The translations under genes were made by a program, and so were the position numbers. Below the pieces are notes generated by a model. The model ran no database searches and was not told where the DNA came from. It worked only from the letters and a program-made list of their open reading frames with translations. A DNA stretch of 64,000 bases. Origin: Streptomyces sp. NBC_01116. Its GTDB lineage: Bacteria > Actinomycetota > Actinomycetes > Streptomycetales > Streptomycetaceae. Numbering within the stretch: position 1 is the first letter of the stretch; every line of letters begins with the position of its first letter. Shown here in pieces: positions 53,358 to 61,591 of this stretch. The stretch lies in NCBI RefSeq assembly GCF_041435495.1, contig NZ_CP108645.1, forward strand, positions 1 through 64,000. The letters are read 5' to 3'.

Positions 53358-53906
53358 ATGGCTCTGTTCACCCGCACCCTCCCCGTCCCCGCCTCCCCGC
53401 CCGTTCCCGCCCCCGAGACCTGGGCGCCGGAGGGAACGCTCGTCTCCCAGCGCTACCGGGCGCTGGAGGGCGCGACCGTTGTCGTCTACACCGCCGACGC
53501 CGACCGGGGCACCGCGTACTACGCCGCCGCCTGCCTGGGCTGCACCTACCGCGTGGGCGAGAGCACCGCGGACAGCCCGATGTCGGAGGCGGAGGCCGCC
53601 AAGGCCGCCAACACGCACGCCTCGGCCTGCCGGGCGATGCCGCGTGGTGTGCCTGCCCGGCCCGAGGACCCCGAGGCCGTCGAACTGGTCCGCTCCCGGC
53701 TGTGGCGCCACCGCTACGGCACCAGCCCGCGCCTGGTGCACCTCTCCGACTTCAACGCGCTGCGCGTCGACCTTCAGCGCTCCACCCCCTGGATCAAGGC
53801 GCTGCTGGAGTCCCTCACGCAGGCCGAACCGGGCTTCCTCACCGCGACGCCCACCAGCGACGGGCAGGGCACCCGCTTCACCGTCCAGCCCTTCGGCCGG
53901 CCCTGA
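53358..53906 (+). CDS. Hypothetical 182-residue protein with a CxxC motif
   Basis: Starts at ATG 53358 behind GGAGATCACC. A Pro-rich N-terminus is followed by a mixed alpha/beta domain (SQRYRALEGATVVVYTADAD) and a zinc-type Cys pair (YYAAACLGCTYRVGESTADS) with a further Cys. The C-terminal region has WIKALLESLTQAEPGFLTAT. No signal peptide or membrane segment is visible. It precedes a small membrane Cys-rich gene that starts two bases after its stop. Function unknown. Confidence 0.55.
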   Translation: MALFTRTLPVPASPPVPAPETWAPEGTLVSQRYRALEGATVVVYTADADRGTAYYAAACLGCTYRVGESTADSPMSEAEAAKAANTHASACRAMPRGVPARPEDPEAVELVRSRLWRHRYGTSPRLVHLSDFNALRVDLQRSTPWIKALLESLTQAEPGFLTATPTSDGQGTRFTVQPFGRP

Positions 53907-53908
53907 CC

Positions 53909-54193
53909 GTGCGCGCCCGGACCGCTTTTTTGGTCGCGGCCGCCGTGCCCGTCACGCTCGCCGCGGCCGCCGTCATCCTCAAGGCCAACTGCTGGCGGCT
54001 GTACGCCGACCGGCACCGCATCCACCTCACCCCCGCCGCCCGCCGCTCCTGCCCCGACTGCCGGGGCGCGGGCGGCTGGTGGACCGGCGGGCCGTTCCCG
54101 GAGATGGAGGCGTGCGGCTGCTGGTCCGAGCGGCCCGAGCTCCACATCCGGCTCCTGCCCATCCCGGACCGGTCGGACGGACCGCCGTTCTGA
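53909..54193 (+). CDS. Membrane protein with zinc-like Cys pairs (94 residues)
   Basis: GTG 53909 lies two bases after the previous stop. An N-terminal hydrophobic helix (TAFLVAAAVPVTLAAAAVIL) is followed by a basic stretch and a CPDCRGAGGWW plus CGCW motif, giving four Cys in a short span. A zinc knuckle on the cytoplasmic side of the membrane is plausible. A 17-bp hairpin follows. Confidence 0.6.
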   Translation: MRARTAFLVAAAVPVTLAAAAVILKANCWRLYADRHRIHLTPAARRSCPDCRGAGGWWTGGPFPEMEACGCWSERPELHIRLLPIPDRSDGPPF

Positions 54194-54195
54194 AA

Positions 54196-54234
54196 CGGCT
54201 TCCGCCCCGGCCGCACAGGCCGGGGCGGAAGCCG
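54196..54234 (+). terminator. 17-bp perfect hairpin terminator
   Basis: 54196-54212 pairs with 54218-54234, immediately after the preceding stop codon. Confidence 0.85.
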
Positions 54235-54318
54235 CACACGGGGCCGACCGCAGCATCGGCAAAGAGCCGGCCGCCCCCGCTCCCATCACCCGAATCCGAG
54301 ATCAGGAGACCTACCAGC

Positions 54319-54819
54319 ATGCCCCACCGCCTCACCACCGAGCGCCTGGCCCTCTTCGGCACTCTCCTAGCGACCTTCGGCGAGCTGCATCCGGCCTGTG
54401 ACCACTGGGCGCAGGGCTCGAAGACGGCCTCCCGGAAGCGGAAGTACGGCACCGCCCTGGTCCACGCCGACGGCACCCCAGCCACCCCGAACTCCACCCG
54501 GCCGACCATGACCACCAGCACCCTCGGCAGGCGTGCCGTCGCCTGCCACGTCGCCTCCTACACCGCCGTGCAGCTGGCCGCGACGATCGGCATCACCCGG
54601 GCGTTCGGCTACCGGATCACCCCGGCCGCCCTGCTCGCCGGTGCGGCCATCAACGCCGGTACGCACGCCGCGATCGACCGCGGCGCGCTGCTGCTGTGGC
54701 TGGCGAAGATGACCAAGAAGACCGGCTACATCGAGCACTGCCAGGCGGTCCGCATGGACGACAAGGGCGCGCTCACCCGGGAGGTGAACGGGCCGGGCAG
54801 CGCGTGGATGGAGCTGGAC
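54319..54819 (+). pseudogene. DUF3307-like membrane protein, 5' part, split by a mobile element
   Basis: From ATG 54319 the frame encodes 167 residues: RLALFGTLLATFGELHPACD, the family-like HWAQGSK segment, hydrophobic stretches (VASYTAVQLAATIGITRAFG, ALLAGAAINAGTHAAIDRGA) and GPGSAWMELD, where it meets the inserted element after GAC 54817-54819. The lost end is found at 59585. Joining the two at GAC gives a complete protein of about 193 residues that ends ALHRVIGIGAAAVTTWLTTR. The gene was intact before the element arrived. Confidence 0.85.
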
Positions 54820-54840
54820 GTTCTCTGCACCAACGTCGGG

Positions 54841-55323
54841 TCAGGTCAGCTCAACGAATCGGTGGACGCGAAAGGACGTCAGCTGGTCGGGTTCGATGCT
54901 TGCCGAGTCCACCCGGTAGCGGCCGGCGCCGAGTTCGAGAACGGTGCTGTCTGTGAGTGTCCCGACCTCAGTGCCGAAGTAGGCGGCGTCGAACATGACC
55001 AGCTCGCCAGTGGTGCTCAGCACGGGTCCTGCGTCCCACTCGGCGGTGGGAATCCCAGCCAGGATGATCTCAGCGACGCCCTCCTCGCTCTCCGCGTAGC
55101 ACCAGCGGACGAGCACTCGGTGCTCGGGAAGGTAGGCGGTGGAGAGCGGTTCGTACCCGAGGACGAGCGCCTCGGCTCCGTCCGGCAGTTCGAGGACGCC
55201 AACGAGGTCCATGACCTCGCAGGCCCGGTCGTAGTCGCCCTCCGTTCCCGACCAGTGCGACAGCGCGGTGCGTGGAACCACGATGAACGGGCCGCCCTCC
55301 GTCTCCAGCCACGTCAACGACAT
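54841..55323 (-). CDS. Imm21-family immunity protein
   Basis: A 160-residue protein with ATG 55323 behind GGAG. It matches the Imm21 pattern: SLTWLETEGGPFIVVPRTAL, WSGTEGDYDRACEVMD and ALVLGYEPLSTAYLPEHRVL. Imm21 proteins protect against secreted polymorphic toxins in interbacterial competition and stay in the cytoplasm. No cognate toxin is in the element, so it is an orphan immunity gene. Its stop is only about 20 bp from the element's left end. It may protect the host from neighbours, or act as the element's selective cargo. Confidence 0.75.
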   Translation of the reverse strand: MSLTWLETEGGPFIVVPRTALSHWSGTEGDYDRACEVMDLVGVLELPDGAEALVLGYEPLSTAYLPEHRVLVRWCYAESEEGVAEIILAGIPTAEWDAGPVLSTTGELVMFDAAYFGTEVGTLTDSTVLELGAGRYRVDSASIEPDQLTSFRVHRFVELT

Positions 55324-55418
55324 GTCGCCTCCAGCTCCGAGATCTCAGTTCCGACGCGACAGCGTATGCGCCGGGTCGGACAGGTCGGCCTCGTGCCTGT
55401 GGTGGTCGGGGGTGCCCG

Positions 55419-55895
55419 GTGACGAGCATCGAACAGGTCGCGACGCTGGCGACGTTCGGGGCGGTGTGGGCGGTCCTCGCGGTCGGGCACAACCTGGCGG
55501 ATCACGTAATCGGTCAGACCGACCGACAGGCTGCGGACAAGGGTGCGCCGTCGGCGACGGATGTCGCCGACGGCGTGAGCCCTCGGAGGGGCTGGGGTGC
55601 GTGCTTGGCTCACGTGGCCCAGTACCACCTGGTCATGATCGCGCTGGTGGCTCTGGTGTGGGCCGTTCTGCCGCTGGAGCTCTCATGTCCCGGCCTGGTG
55701 GCCGGGTTCGCCGTCTCGGCGGTCACGCATGCGTTCTTCGATCGCCGGTGGCCAGTCAGGTGGCTCCTGGAGCACTGCGGGTCGAAGGGCTTCGCGGAGC
55801 TCAAGGCGGGCGGGATGAACGGCATGTATTTGACCGATCAGGCCCTGCATCAGACCGCTCTGCTGGTCTCCGCGTTGCTGATCACTGCTCTGTGA
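55419..55895 (+). CDS. DUF3307-like membrane protein carried by the element
   Basis: A 158-residue protein starting at GTG 55419. It shares the family layout with the split host gene: NLADHVIGQTDRQAADKG, HVAQYHLVMIALVALVWAVL, VAGFAVSAVTHAFFDRRWP and the closing LTDQALHQTALLVSALLITAL. Three or four membrane helices are predicted by eye. DUF3307 proteins are small membrane proteins of unknown role on actinobacterial plasmids. Its closing LTDQALH matches LTDPALH at the junction, so the element carries a relative of its own target. Its end overlaps the recombinase by 14 bp. Confidence 0.7.
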   Translation: MTSIEQVATLATFGAVWAVLAVGHNLADHVIGQTDRQAADKGAPSATDVADGVSPRRGWGACLAHVAQYHLVMIALVALVWAVLPLELSCPGLVAGFAVSAVTHAFFDRRWPVRWLLEHCGSKGFAELKAGGMNGMYLTDQALHQTALLVSALLITAL

Positions 55896-58335
55896 GAGGG
55901 GGCCGGGGATGAGGAAGTCCCAGGTCAACGGTTTCGACTCGCTGGAAGCGGCTGGTCTGCTCGCGTTTGCTGCGGAGGAAGTTGAGCGTCAATTCGATTT
56001 CTTTGATCTCGCCCTGCCAGTCCTCGGCGAGGGCCCGCTTGCGGCGGGCCAGGAGGTCCTCCTCGATCTCGTTGAGGCGGGGCAGCATCTTGGGGTTGAT
56101 GCTGAGCATTGGGCAGCGGATGCAGGCGTGCTCGTGTGCGCAGGGGGTTCCGTAGGGTCGGCCGCAGGAGCCGAGTTCGATGCGGCGCTTGTCGAAGTGC
56201 TCCTGGAAGTCGGTCCACTCCTCCGGGGTGGGGTCCCGGTACTCCTCCTTCGGCCGTTCGGCCCGGCGCCGGGCGAGGAACTGGTGGTAGTTGCTGATCA
56301 CGTCCTCGTTGAAGACCGCGACGTAGCCGCGGGTGGTTCGGATATCTAGGTGGCCGAGCAGAGCGGCGCCGATGTGGATCGGCAGGCCGTTGTTGACCAG
56401 CTCGGTGGCGAAGAGCCTTCGGAAGTCGTGGGGTGCGAACCTGATGTCCTTGAACTGCGGGTGTTTCAGTGCGAGTTCGTCGCATGCTCTGCCGATCAGG
56501 CGCCAGACGGTGATGCTGGCCATGCCGCGCTGAGTGCCGCCGTGGAAGTTCTGGAACAGGTAGGGCAGCGGTTCGCTCCAGGTCCTCTCGTGGTTGTCGT
56601 AGCGGACGCAGACCGGGACGGTGCCGTGTTCGTTGCGGTGGCGCCGGATGACCTGGGCGACCACGTGGAAGAGCTCGGCGGACATGGGGATGATCCGTTC
56701 GCGGTCGCTCTTCGAGGGAGTGACAACAAGCAGAGCCACGACCTCGCCGTTCGGCCGCTGGTACTGCCGGACGCTGAGATGCGTCAGCTCGATCAGCTCC
56801 TCGGCCCGCAGGCCCGCCAGCCGCAAGGTCTCCACGATGGCCCACTGCCAGAAGGCATAACCCTCGTCCCGCGAGACGTGGACCAGTTCGCCGGTGGCGC
56901 GGTTGACCGCGCGGACCGGCGGGCGGTTGTGCCGCTGGTCCTTGGTCGAGACGCGCAGCCAGGTGACGCCCTCGGCAGCGAACTCCTCGCCGATCTCGAC
57001 CGTGAGGGCAGCGTCCAGCAGGGTCCGCAGGCGGTGCCATCTGTCGTTGACGTACTTGGAGAGGATCGGCAGGAGGGGCTGGCGGTCGCGGGTGCGGTTG
57101 GCCATGCGTTCTTGCAGGCGGCGTCGGCGGACCTGGAACCATCGCAGGTCGGCGTCGCGGATCGGGCAGGGGGCGACCCACTTCGCCCAGCGTTCCGGCT
57201 CGGCGGCGGCCCAGCTTTGCAGGTCGAGGTAGAGCGCGCGGACGGCCATCAGTGGCCCGTCGACGTCAAGCCGTGGCTTGCCGTCGGGCAGGACCATCAG
57301 CCATTCCTTCCACTGCGTGAACGTCTCCTCCGTCAGCTTCAGGTCCTTCTGGTCGGGGTTGATCTTCTCGATCTGTTTCCAGAAGGTCCTGACCAGGAGG
57401 TTTGTCAGCCCTCGCAGGGTCGAGTAGTCCAGGTTCGCCGAGCGGCGGCGGATGTACTCGACCAGCAGGTCTCTCATCTCGCCGTTGTGCAGCTGGTGGC
57501 GGTCGACGGCTTCCTCGACGGAGACCTGCCCACGGGTGACGGCGCCGCGCAGGCTGCGGGGTGCCGACGCGGGGAAGTGGCCCATCTCGTGGAGGATCGG
57601 CCAGGCCAGGGTGCCGGCGAAGCTGGTCGTATCCCCGGCCAGCTCGTGCTTGCGGGACTCGACGGCGTAGTGCAGCAGGGCTTCGGGGGTCAGGTCCTTC
57701 AGGTCGATGCCGAAGACGGTCAACGCGCAGCAGACGTCGAACTTGGTCCGGGTCCGGCGTGCCTGGCTCATGGGCAGCTGGTCGGCCCGTCGGCAGAACT
57801 CCTCCAGCAAGGGGTCCTGGGCGACGCCGCGGAACCAGGGCGAGTAGTGGGAGAAGCGGTTGCTGCGGAAGCCCAGCAGGGTGGGACGCACCAGTCGCAG
57901 GGCGAACGCCTGGCCGGCCGCGCAGTTCAGCTTCATGCGCAGGGGCCTGTTGTCTCCGGCGGCATCCCCGACGGGCCGTCCCTCGTTGTGGCCGGAGGCT
58001 GCCCATCGCTCCTGCCACGTGTCTCCGGGGAAGCTGGCGAGGTGGCCAAGGAAGGCCCGCATATGGCCTCGCTGCTTCCATTTCAGGGCCTCGGACTGGG
58101 AAAAGTGATCAGCCGCAATGCTAGCGATGTCCTCCGCCGGCGCTGTGCTGAAGTCACCCAACGAGCGGGGCGGCCGGGACGGCGGCGGAGGCGGAGCCGG
58201 GAGGATCGCGGTCGGCGTGTAAATGCCGTCCAGGACAGGCGCCTCGGCGTCATGGCGGCGGACCCGGTTCGTCGTCGGGCCCTTCAGTCGCATGCTGTTT
58301 CCGACCTCACTGCCCGGCACCGAACACCGCCTCAA
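55882..58335 (-). CDS. tnpB-like: Tyrosine recombinase, large subunit (TnpB-like)
   Basis: An 817-residue site-specific recombinase. A long N-terminal region includes the core-binding domain. The catalytic domain has LRLAGLRAEELIELTHLSVR with the first Arg region, the Lys-bearing TPSKSDRERIIPM, HDFRRLFATELVNNG (His-xx-Arg) and LLGHLDIRTTRGYVAVF with the Tyr. The C-terminus carries a zinc-like CGRPYGTPCAHEHACIRC and a charged coiled coil, as in TnpB of Tn554. It is the second gene of a two-recombinase operon; its start overlaps the small recombinase by 29 bp. It would cut the second partner strand during insertion. Confidence 0.85.
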   Translation of the reverse strand: MRRCSVPGSEVGNSMRLKGPTTNRVRRHDAEAPVLDGIYTPTAILPAPPPPPSRPPRSLGDFSTAPAEDIASIAADHFSQSEALKWKQRGHMRAFLGHLASFPGDTWQERWAASGHNEGRPVGDAAGDNRPLRMKLNCAAGQAFALRLVRPTLLGFRSNRFSHYSPWFRGVAQDPLLEEFCRRADQLPMSQARRTRTKFDVCCALTVFGIDLKDLTPEALLHYAVESRKHELAGDTTSFAGTLAWPILHEMGHFPASAPRSLRGAVTRGQVSVEEAVDRHQLHNGEMRDLLVEYIRRRSANLDYSTLRGLTNLLVRTFWKQIEKINPDQKDLKLTEETFTQWKEWLMVLPDGKPRLDVDGPLMAVRALYLDLQSWAAAEPERWAKWVAPCPIRDADLRWFQVRRRRLQERMANRTRDRQPLLPILSKYVNDRWHRLRTLLDAALTVEIGEEFAAEGVTWLRVSTKDQRHNRPPVRAVNRATGELVHVSRDEGYAFWQWAIVETLRLAGLRAEELIELTHLSVRQYQRPNGEVVALLVVTPSKSDRERIIPMSAELFHVVAQVIRRHRNEHGTVPVCVRYDNHERTWSEPLPYLFQNFHGGTQRGMASITVWRLIGRACDELALKHPQFKDIRFAPHDFRRLFATELVNNGLPIHIGAALLGHLDIRTTRGYVAVFNEDVISNYHQFLARRRAERPKEEYRDPTPEEWTDFQEHFDKRRIELGSCGRPYGTPCAHEHACIRCPMLSINPKMLPRLNEIEEDLLARRKRALAEDWQGEIKEIELTLNFLRSKREQTSRFQRVETVDLGLPHPRPPLTEQ

Positions 58336-59542
58336 TGTCGTCTGCGGCGTACTGGGTCGGCCACGACACCGGCTGAACCGGCCGGGCGTAGTAGGCCCCG
58401 AGCTTGTCCAGCAGGTCGTCCAGGCCGACGGCCGTGTAGAGCTCGGTGGTGCTGATGTGCGCGTGGCGCAAGATCGTCTGTACTTCGTGCAGCTTCAGCT
58501 CCGGGTCCCGGGCCATCCGCTTCGCGGCGGTGTGGCGCAGGTCGTGCAGGGTCCAGTTCGCCCCGAGCACCTCGCAGGCTCGCTGGAAGACGCGGCGTGC
58601 CGCCCAGTAGGTCAGCGGGCGGGGCTCGCCCCGGCGGGTCCGCCAGACCGGCGCCCCCTCCGGCGGCAGCCCGTCCTCCTCCAGGTAAGCGGCCAGGTAG
58701 GCCAAGCCCTCCGGGGAGGTCGGGACCGGCTGCCGGGCCCGAGTGCCCTTGGAGATCACCCAGAGCTGGCCCTTGGTCCACTCGATGTCTCCGAGGCCGA
58801 CTCCCAGCAGCTCGGACGCCCGCGAGGCGGAGGCGAGGTAGCTCGACAACAGTGCCTTGTCCCGGACGCACTTCATCTGTGCGAACAGCCCGTCCCACTG
58901 GTCATCGGGGATAGACCGCGGATGCCGGACCGGCACCTTCGGCCGCAACCGGGCCCGCCGGTGCTGGTGGCGGACCTCCAACGGCGAACGGTGGGCCAGC
59001 GCGGCCCGCCGGGCCGCGCTCTCCGGGACTGGGTTGACCACCGGGCCGCGGCCGAAGGGCTGGTGGAAGGCGTAGAAGCCGTGGACCACCGTCAGGTTGT
59101 GGGCGATCGTCGACGGCGCGTATCCGGCCCGCAGGGTGGGCTTGCCCGTCTTCGGGTTCACGGACCCGGCCGGGTGGCTGCCGGGGCGCCGTCGTTCGCG
59201 CTGAGGGTTGCGGGCATGCCGCAGCCAGCCCACCAGGGCGGCGGTCTCGGCCTCGGTGACCTGTCCCCATCCCACGTCCAGGGCCCAAAGCACCCGATGC
59301 CACCGCAGCAGGTCGTAGCCGTAGCTCCGGCAGGTCGCCGTACTGGCGTCGCCGAGCATCCGGTCCCGCAGGTAGGCGCTGACCGGCTCGATCTCACGGT
59401 CGGCGGCGTCGACCACCAGCCACGGCAGCGACGGTGTCGTACCCGCGACCACAGCCCCGACCCGCGGCAGCCGTACCCGCCCGTCAATCAGATCTCGATG
59501 AAGCGAAGGAGTCTCATGCATCCCAGCATGCTCACCAAACAC
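58307..59542 (-). CDS. tnpA-like: Tyrosine recombinase, small subunit (TnpA-like)
   Basis: A 411-residue integrase. It has an N-terminal SAM-like domain (ASTATCRSYGYDLLRWHRVL), the catalytic SRASELLGVGLGDIEWTKGQ, the His/Arg-bearing WTLHDLRHTAAKRMARD, and LRHAHISTTELYTAVGLDDL with the catalytic Tyr. It starts near the element's right end. The overlap with the larger recombinase means they are translated together. In Tn554-like systems TnpA and TnpB act as a pair on a specific target. Start ATG 59542 or the later ATG 59521 is possible. Confidence 0.85.
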   Translation of the reverse strand: MFGEHAGMHETPSLHRDLIDGRVRLPRVGAVVAGTTPSLPWLVVDAADREIEPVSAYLRDRMLGDASTATCRSYGYDLLRWHRVLWALDVGWGQVTEAETAALVGWLRHARNPQRERRRPGSHPAGSVNPKTGKPTLRAGYAPSTIAHNLTVVHGFYAFHQPFGRGPVVNPVPESAARRAALAHRSPLEVRHQHRRARLRPKVPVRHPRSIPDDQWDGLFAQMKCVRDKALLSSYLASASRASELLGVGLGDIEWTKGQLWVISKGTRARQPVPTSPEGLAYLAAYLEEDGLPPEGAPVWRTRRGEPRPLTYWAARRVFQRACEVLGANWTLHDLRHTAAKRMARDPELKLHEVQTILRHAHISTTELYTAVGLDDLLDKLGAYYARPVQPVSWPTQYAADDIEAVFGAGQ

Positions 59543-59584
59543 GGCCCCCGAGGCGACCAGATCAACCAGATAGTGCAGTTAACA

Positions 59585-59668
59585 GACCCCGCCCTCCACC
59601 GCGTGATCGGGATCGGCGCGGCCGCCGTCACCACCTGGCTCACCACCCGCCCCGGCGCCCGCCGGTGA
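59585..59668 (+). pseudogene. 3' end of the split DUF3307-like gene
   Basis: GAC 59585-59587 continues the frame interrupted at 54819 as ALHRVIGIGAAAVTTWLTTR to a stop at 59666-59668. Its last codons overlap the next start (GTGA). Confidence 0.82.
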
Positions 59669-60414
59669 CCCGCACCCGTCCGAAGCACCGACGAGCACTA
59701 CTGTCCCGCCAGGCCGGAACGCCGGTCAGCCTCCCCGACGCCGTCGGCCAGGTCGTCGACCACCCCAACCCCTGCCGCACCAAGTGGTTCGACGAGAGCC
59801 CCTTCTCGTACTTCCGCATGGTCAAGCGGGTGGGCGAGGTCCTGGAGGACACCGGCATCTGGCCCGCCATCTGGCCGGTGCGGCTCTGGATCGTGGAGCC
59901 GGTCGGCGATGCCGGGAACTGGAGCCACCAGCACTTCTCCTACCGGCTGCTCTCCCACCAGATCCGCGTACTGGAGGAGACCGACCCCTGGCCCGCGCTC
60001 GGTGCCGGCGGCCGGGAGGTCCTCGACGTCATCCACGAGCAGACCCCCGAGCGGGCCGCCCGGTGGGCCGCCGACTGGGACGCCGACCCCGAGGGCATGC
60101 GCGAACGGCGCAGGAACTGGCGCCTGTGCGGCACCCGGGACATCGGCCGCGGGGAGTGGGCCCAGACCGCGGCCGACATGACCGCCTACGCCAGCCGCGA
60201 GTCCGCCGCCCAGCGCTGGGCCGAGCAACTGGCCACCAGCACCGTCGAACGGACCCTCGCCGCCGCCGACTTCAGTCAGGACGCGGTCGACTACGCCCGC
60301 TCCCGCGCCGTCGAGCTCACCGTCGCCGCCCAACACCAGACCCGGCTCAGCCCGTACGTCCTCGACGCGCTGCGCGGCGTCCGCCTCGATGCCGCGCCGA
60401 CCGTCGCCGCCTGA
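59665..60414 (+). CDS. Hypothetical 249-residue protein
   Basis: GTG 59665 overlaps the stop of the split gene (GTGA), showing the original operon continued here. The protein is Trp-rich: SPFSYFRMVKRVGEVLEDTG, GIWPAIWPVRLWIVEPVGDA, then a helical middle and an Arg/Ala-rich C-terminal region. No known family or catalytic motif. Cytoplasmic by appearance. It is followed after 22 bp by the Nudix gene, so it is part of the nucleotide-handling operon. Confidence 0.6.
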   Translation: MTRTRPKHRRALLSRQAGTPVSLPDAVGQVVDHPNPCRTKWFDESPFSYFRMVKRVGEVLEDTGIWPAIWPVRLWIVEPVGDAGNWSHQHFSYRLLSHQIRVLEETDPWPALGAGGREVLDVIHEQTPERAARWAADWDADPEGMRERRRNWRLCGTRDIGRGEWAQTAADMTAYASRESAAQRWAEQLATSTVERTLAAADFSQDAVDYARSRAVELTVAAQHQTRLSPYVLDALRGVRLDAAPTVAA

Positions 60415-60436
60415 CCCAACTGACGGAGGAACCCAC

Positions 60437-61483
60437 ATGAGCAAGACCACCGCGACCGTCCGGGCCGTCCCCGACATGCTGCGCGCGTGGTCGGTGAGCT
60501 GGCCGCAGTACACGCCCACCGACGTCACGCCCCCCGCCCTGCTCCCCGCAGCTCTGGCCCACCAGATGCCCGACTGGGCCGAAGCCGCACCCAGCCCGAC
60601 CGACGTACGCGACTGGGACCGCCGCCAGGCCGACGCGCTCGTCCCCTACCAGCTCGACGGGCAGGGCCGGCCGCTGAACCCGCACGGGCGCACCGGCCAC
60701 ACCGGCAGGAACCTCGGCAAGTGGGCCGAGAACCAGGCCGCTGACCCGATCGTCGTCGCGGGCTACGGCCAGGAGCGCCGCGTCCTGCTGATCACCCGGT
60801 CCGACATCGAGGTGGAGGCCATCCCCGGCGGGATGGTGGATCCGGGCGAGACCGCTCCGGCCGCGCTCGTCAGGGAGCTCCGTGAGGAGACGCGCGTCGA
60901 CCTGCGCGACCACACCCCGGTGATCCTCGGCGTCGACCTGGTCGACGAGTGGCGCAACACGGACCACGCCTGGGTGTCCTCGACCTCCGCGCTCTACCAG
61001 CTCCCCACCACGGTGACCGCCATCGGCGCCAGCGACGCGCTGGACGCCAACTGGTGGCCCTTCGTCAGCATCGAGCAGCTCGACGCGACGATCACCGCCG
61101 CCGGGCGCACCCTGTACGCCGCCCACCGGCCTCTCCTGCAACGCGCTCTCGACCACCTCGCCCAGACGGCGACCACGCCCCCCACCTCGATCGCTGAGCT
61201 GATCGCCCAGCACGCTACGAACCTCGCGCACCTCACCGAGGAGCCCCTCGCCGAGACCGGGTCCGACCTCATCGACCAGCTCCGCGAAGCCGAAGAGCGC
61301 CTCGACCAGGTCGGCATCTCGGGAGCCGACGACCTGGGCACCGCAGCCGGGCTGCTCGACCAGGCGCTCGACGTGGAGCTGGACGGCGGCACACGGCTGG
61401 AGCAGCAGGTGTTCGTCGCCCGCGCCGCGGGCCTGCTGCGCGAGCTCGCGGACATGACCGCCGAATACCGCGCCATGGTCTGA
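60437..61483 (+). CDS. NUDT9-type Nudix hydrolase (ADP-ribose pyrophosphatase-like)
   Basis: A 348-residue enzyme. The segment RPLNPHGRTGHTGRNLGKWA (residues 78-97) is typical of NUDT9, and the Nudix box GMVDPGETAPAALVRELREE (132-151, then ETRV) has the Gly/Glu and REUxEE residues, with R in place of the second Gly. The preceding domain is acidic, and the C-terminal helical part is long. NUDT9 hydrolases convert ADP-ribose to AMP and ribose-5-phosphate. On a mobile element this activity could drain a signal produced by NAD-consuming defence proteins; that role is speculation. Confidence 0.8.
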   Translation: MSKTTATVRAVPDMLRAWSVSWPQYTPTDVTPPALLPAALAHQMPDWAEAAPSPTDVRDWDRRQADALVPYQLDGQGRPLNPHGRTGHTGRNLGKWAENQAADPIVVAGYGQERRVLLITRSDIEVEAIPGGMVDPGETAPAALVRELREETRVDLRDHTPVILGVDLVDEWRNTDHAWVSSTSALYQLPTTVTAIGASDALDANWWPFVSIEQLDATITAAGRTLYAAHRPLLQRALDHLAQTATTPPTSIAELIAQHATNLAHLTEEPLAETGSDLIDQLREAEERLDQVGISGADDLGTAAGLLDQALDVELDGGTRLEQQVFVARAAGLLRELADMTAEYRAMV

Positions 61484-61513
61484 CCCGGACACCGCCAGGA
61501 CTGACGCCCGGTC

Positions 61514-61545
61514 GCTGCCCGCCCCGCCCGACCGGGGCGGGCAGC
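61514..61545 (+). terminator. 13-bp hairpin terminator
   Basis: 61514-61526 pairs with 61533-61545 around a 6-base loop, between the Nudix and kinase genes. Confidence 0.7.
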
Positions 61546-61591
61546 GGCTCATCCGGACCGCCCTCACACCTCGCCCGCAAGGAGATGCCCC

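Larger units (their letters stand above)
54820..59584. mobile_element. Two-recombinase (Tn554-like) element, about 4.76 kb
   Basis: It splits a host gene between GAC 54817-54819 and GAC 59585-59587. The ends carry matching inverted repeats: GTTCTCTGCAC at 54820-54830 and the complement of GTTAACTGCAC at 59573-59583. It encodes an Imm21 protein, a DUF3307-like protein and two overlapping tyrosine recombinases. Two recombinases in tandem recall the TnpA/TnpB pair of Tn554. Excision restores the frame, which supports these limits. Confidence 0.85.
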
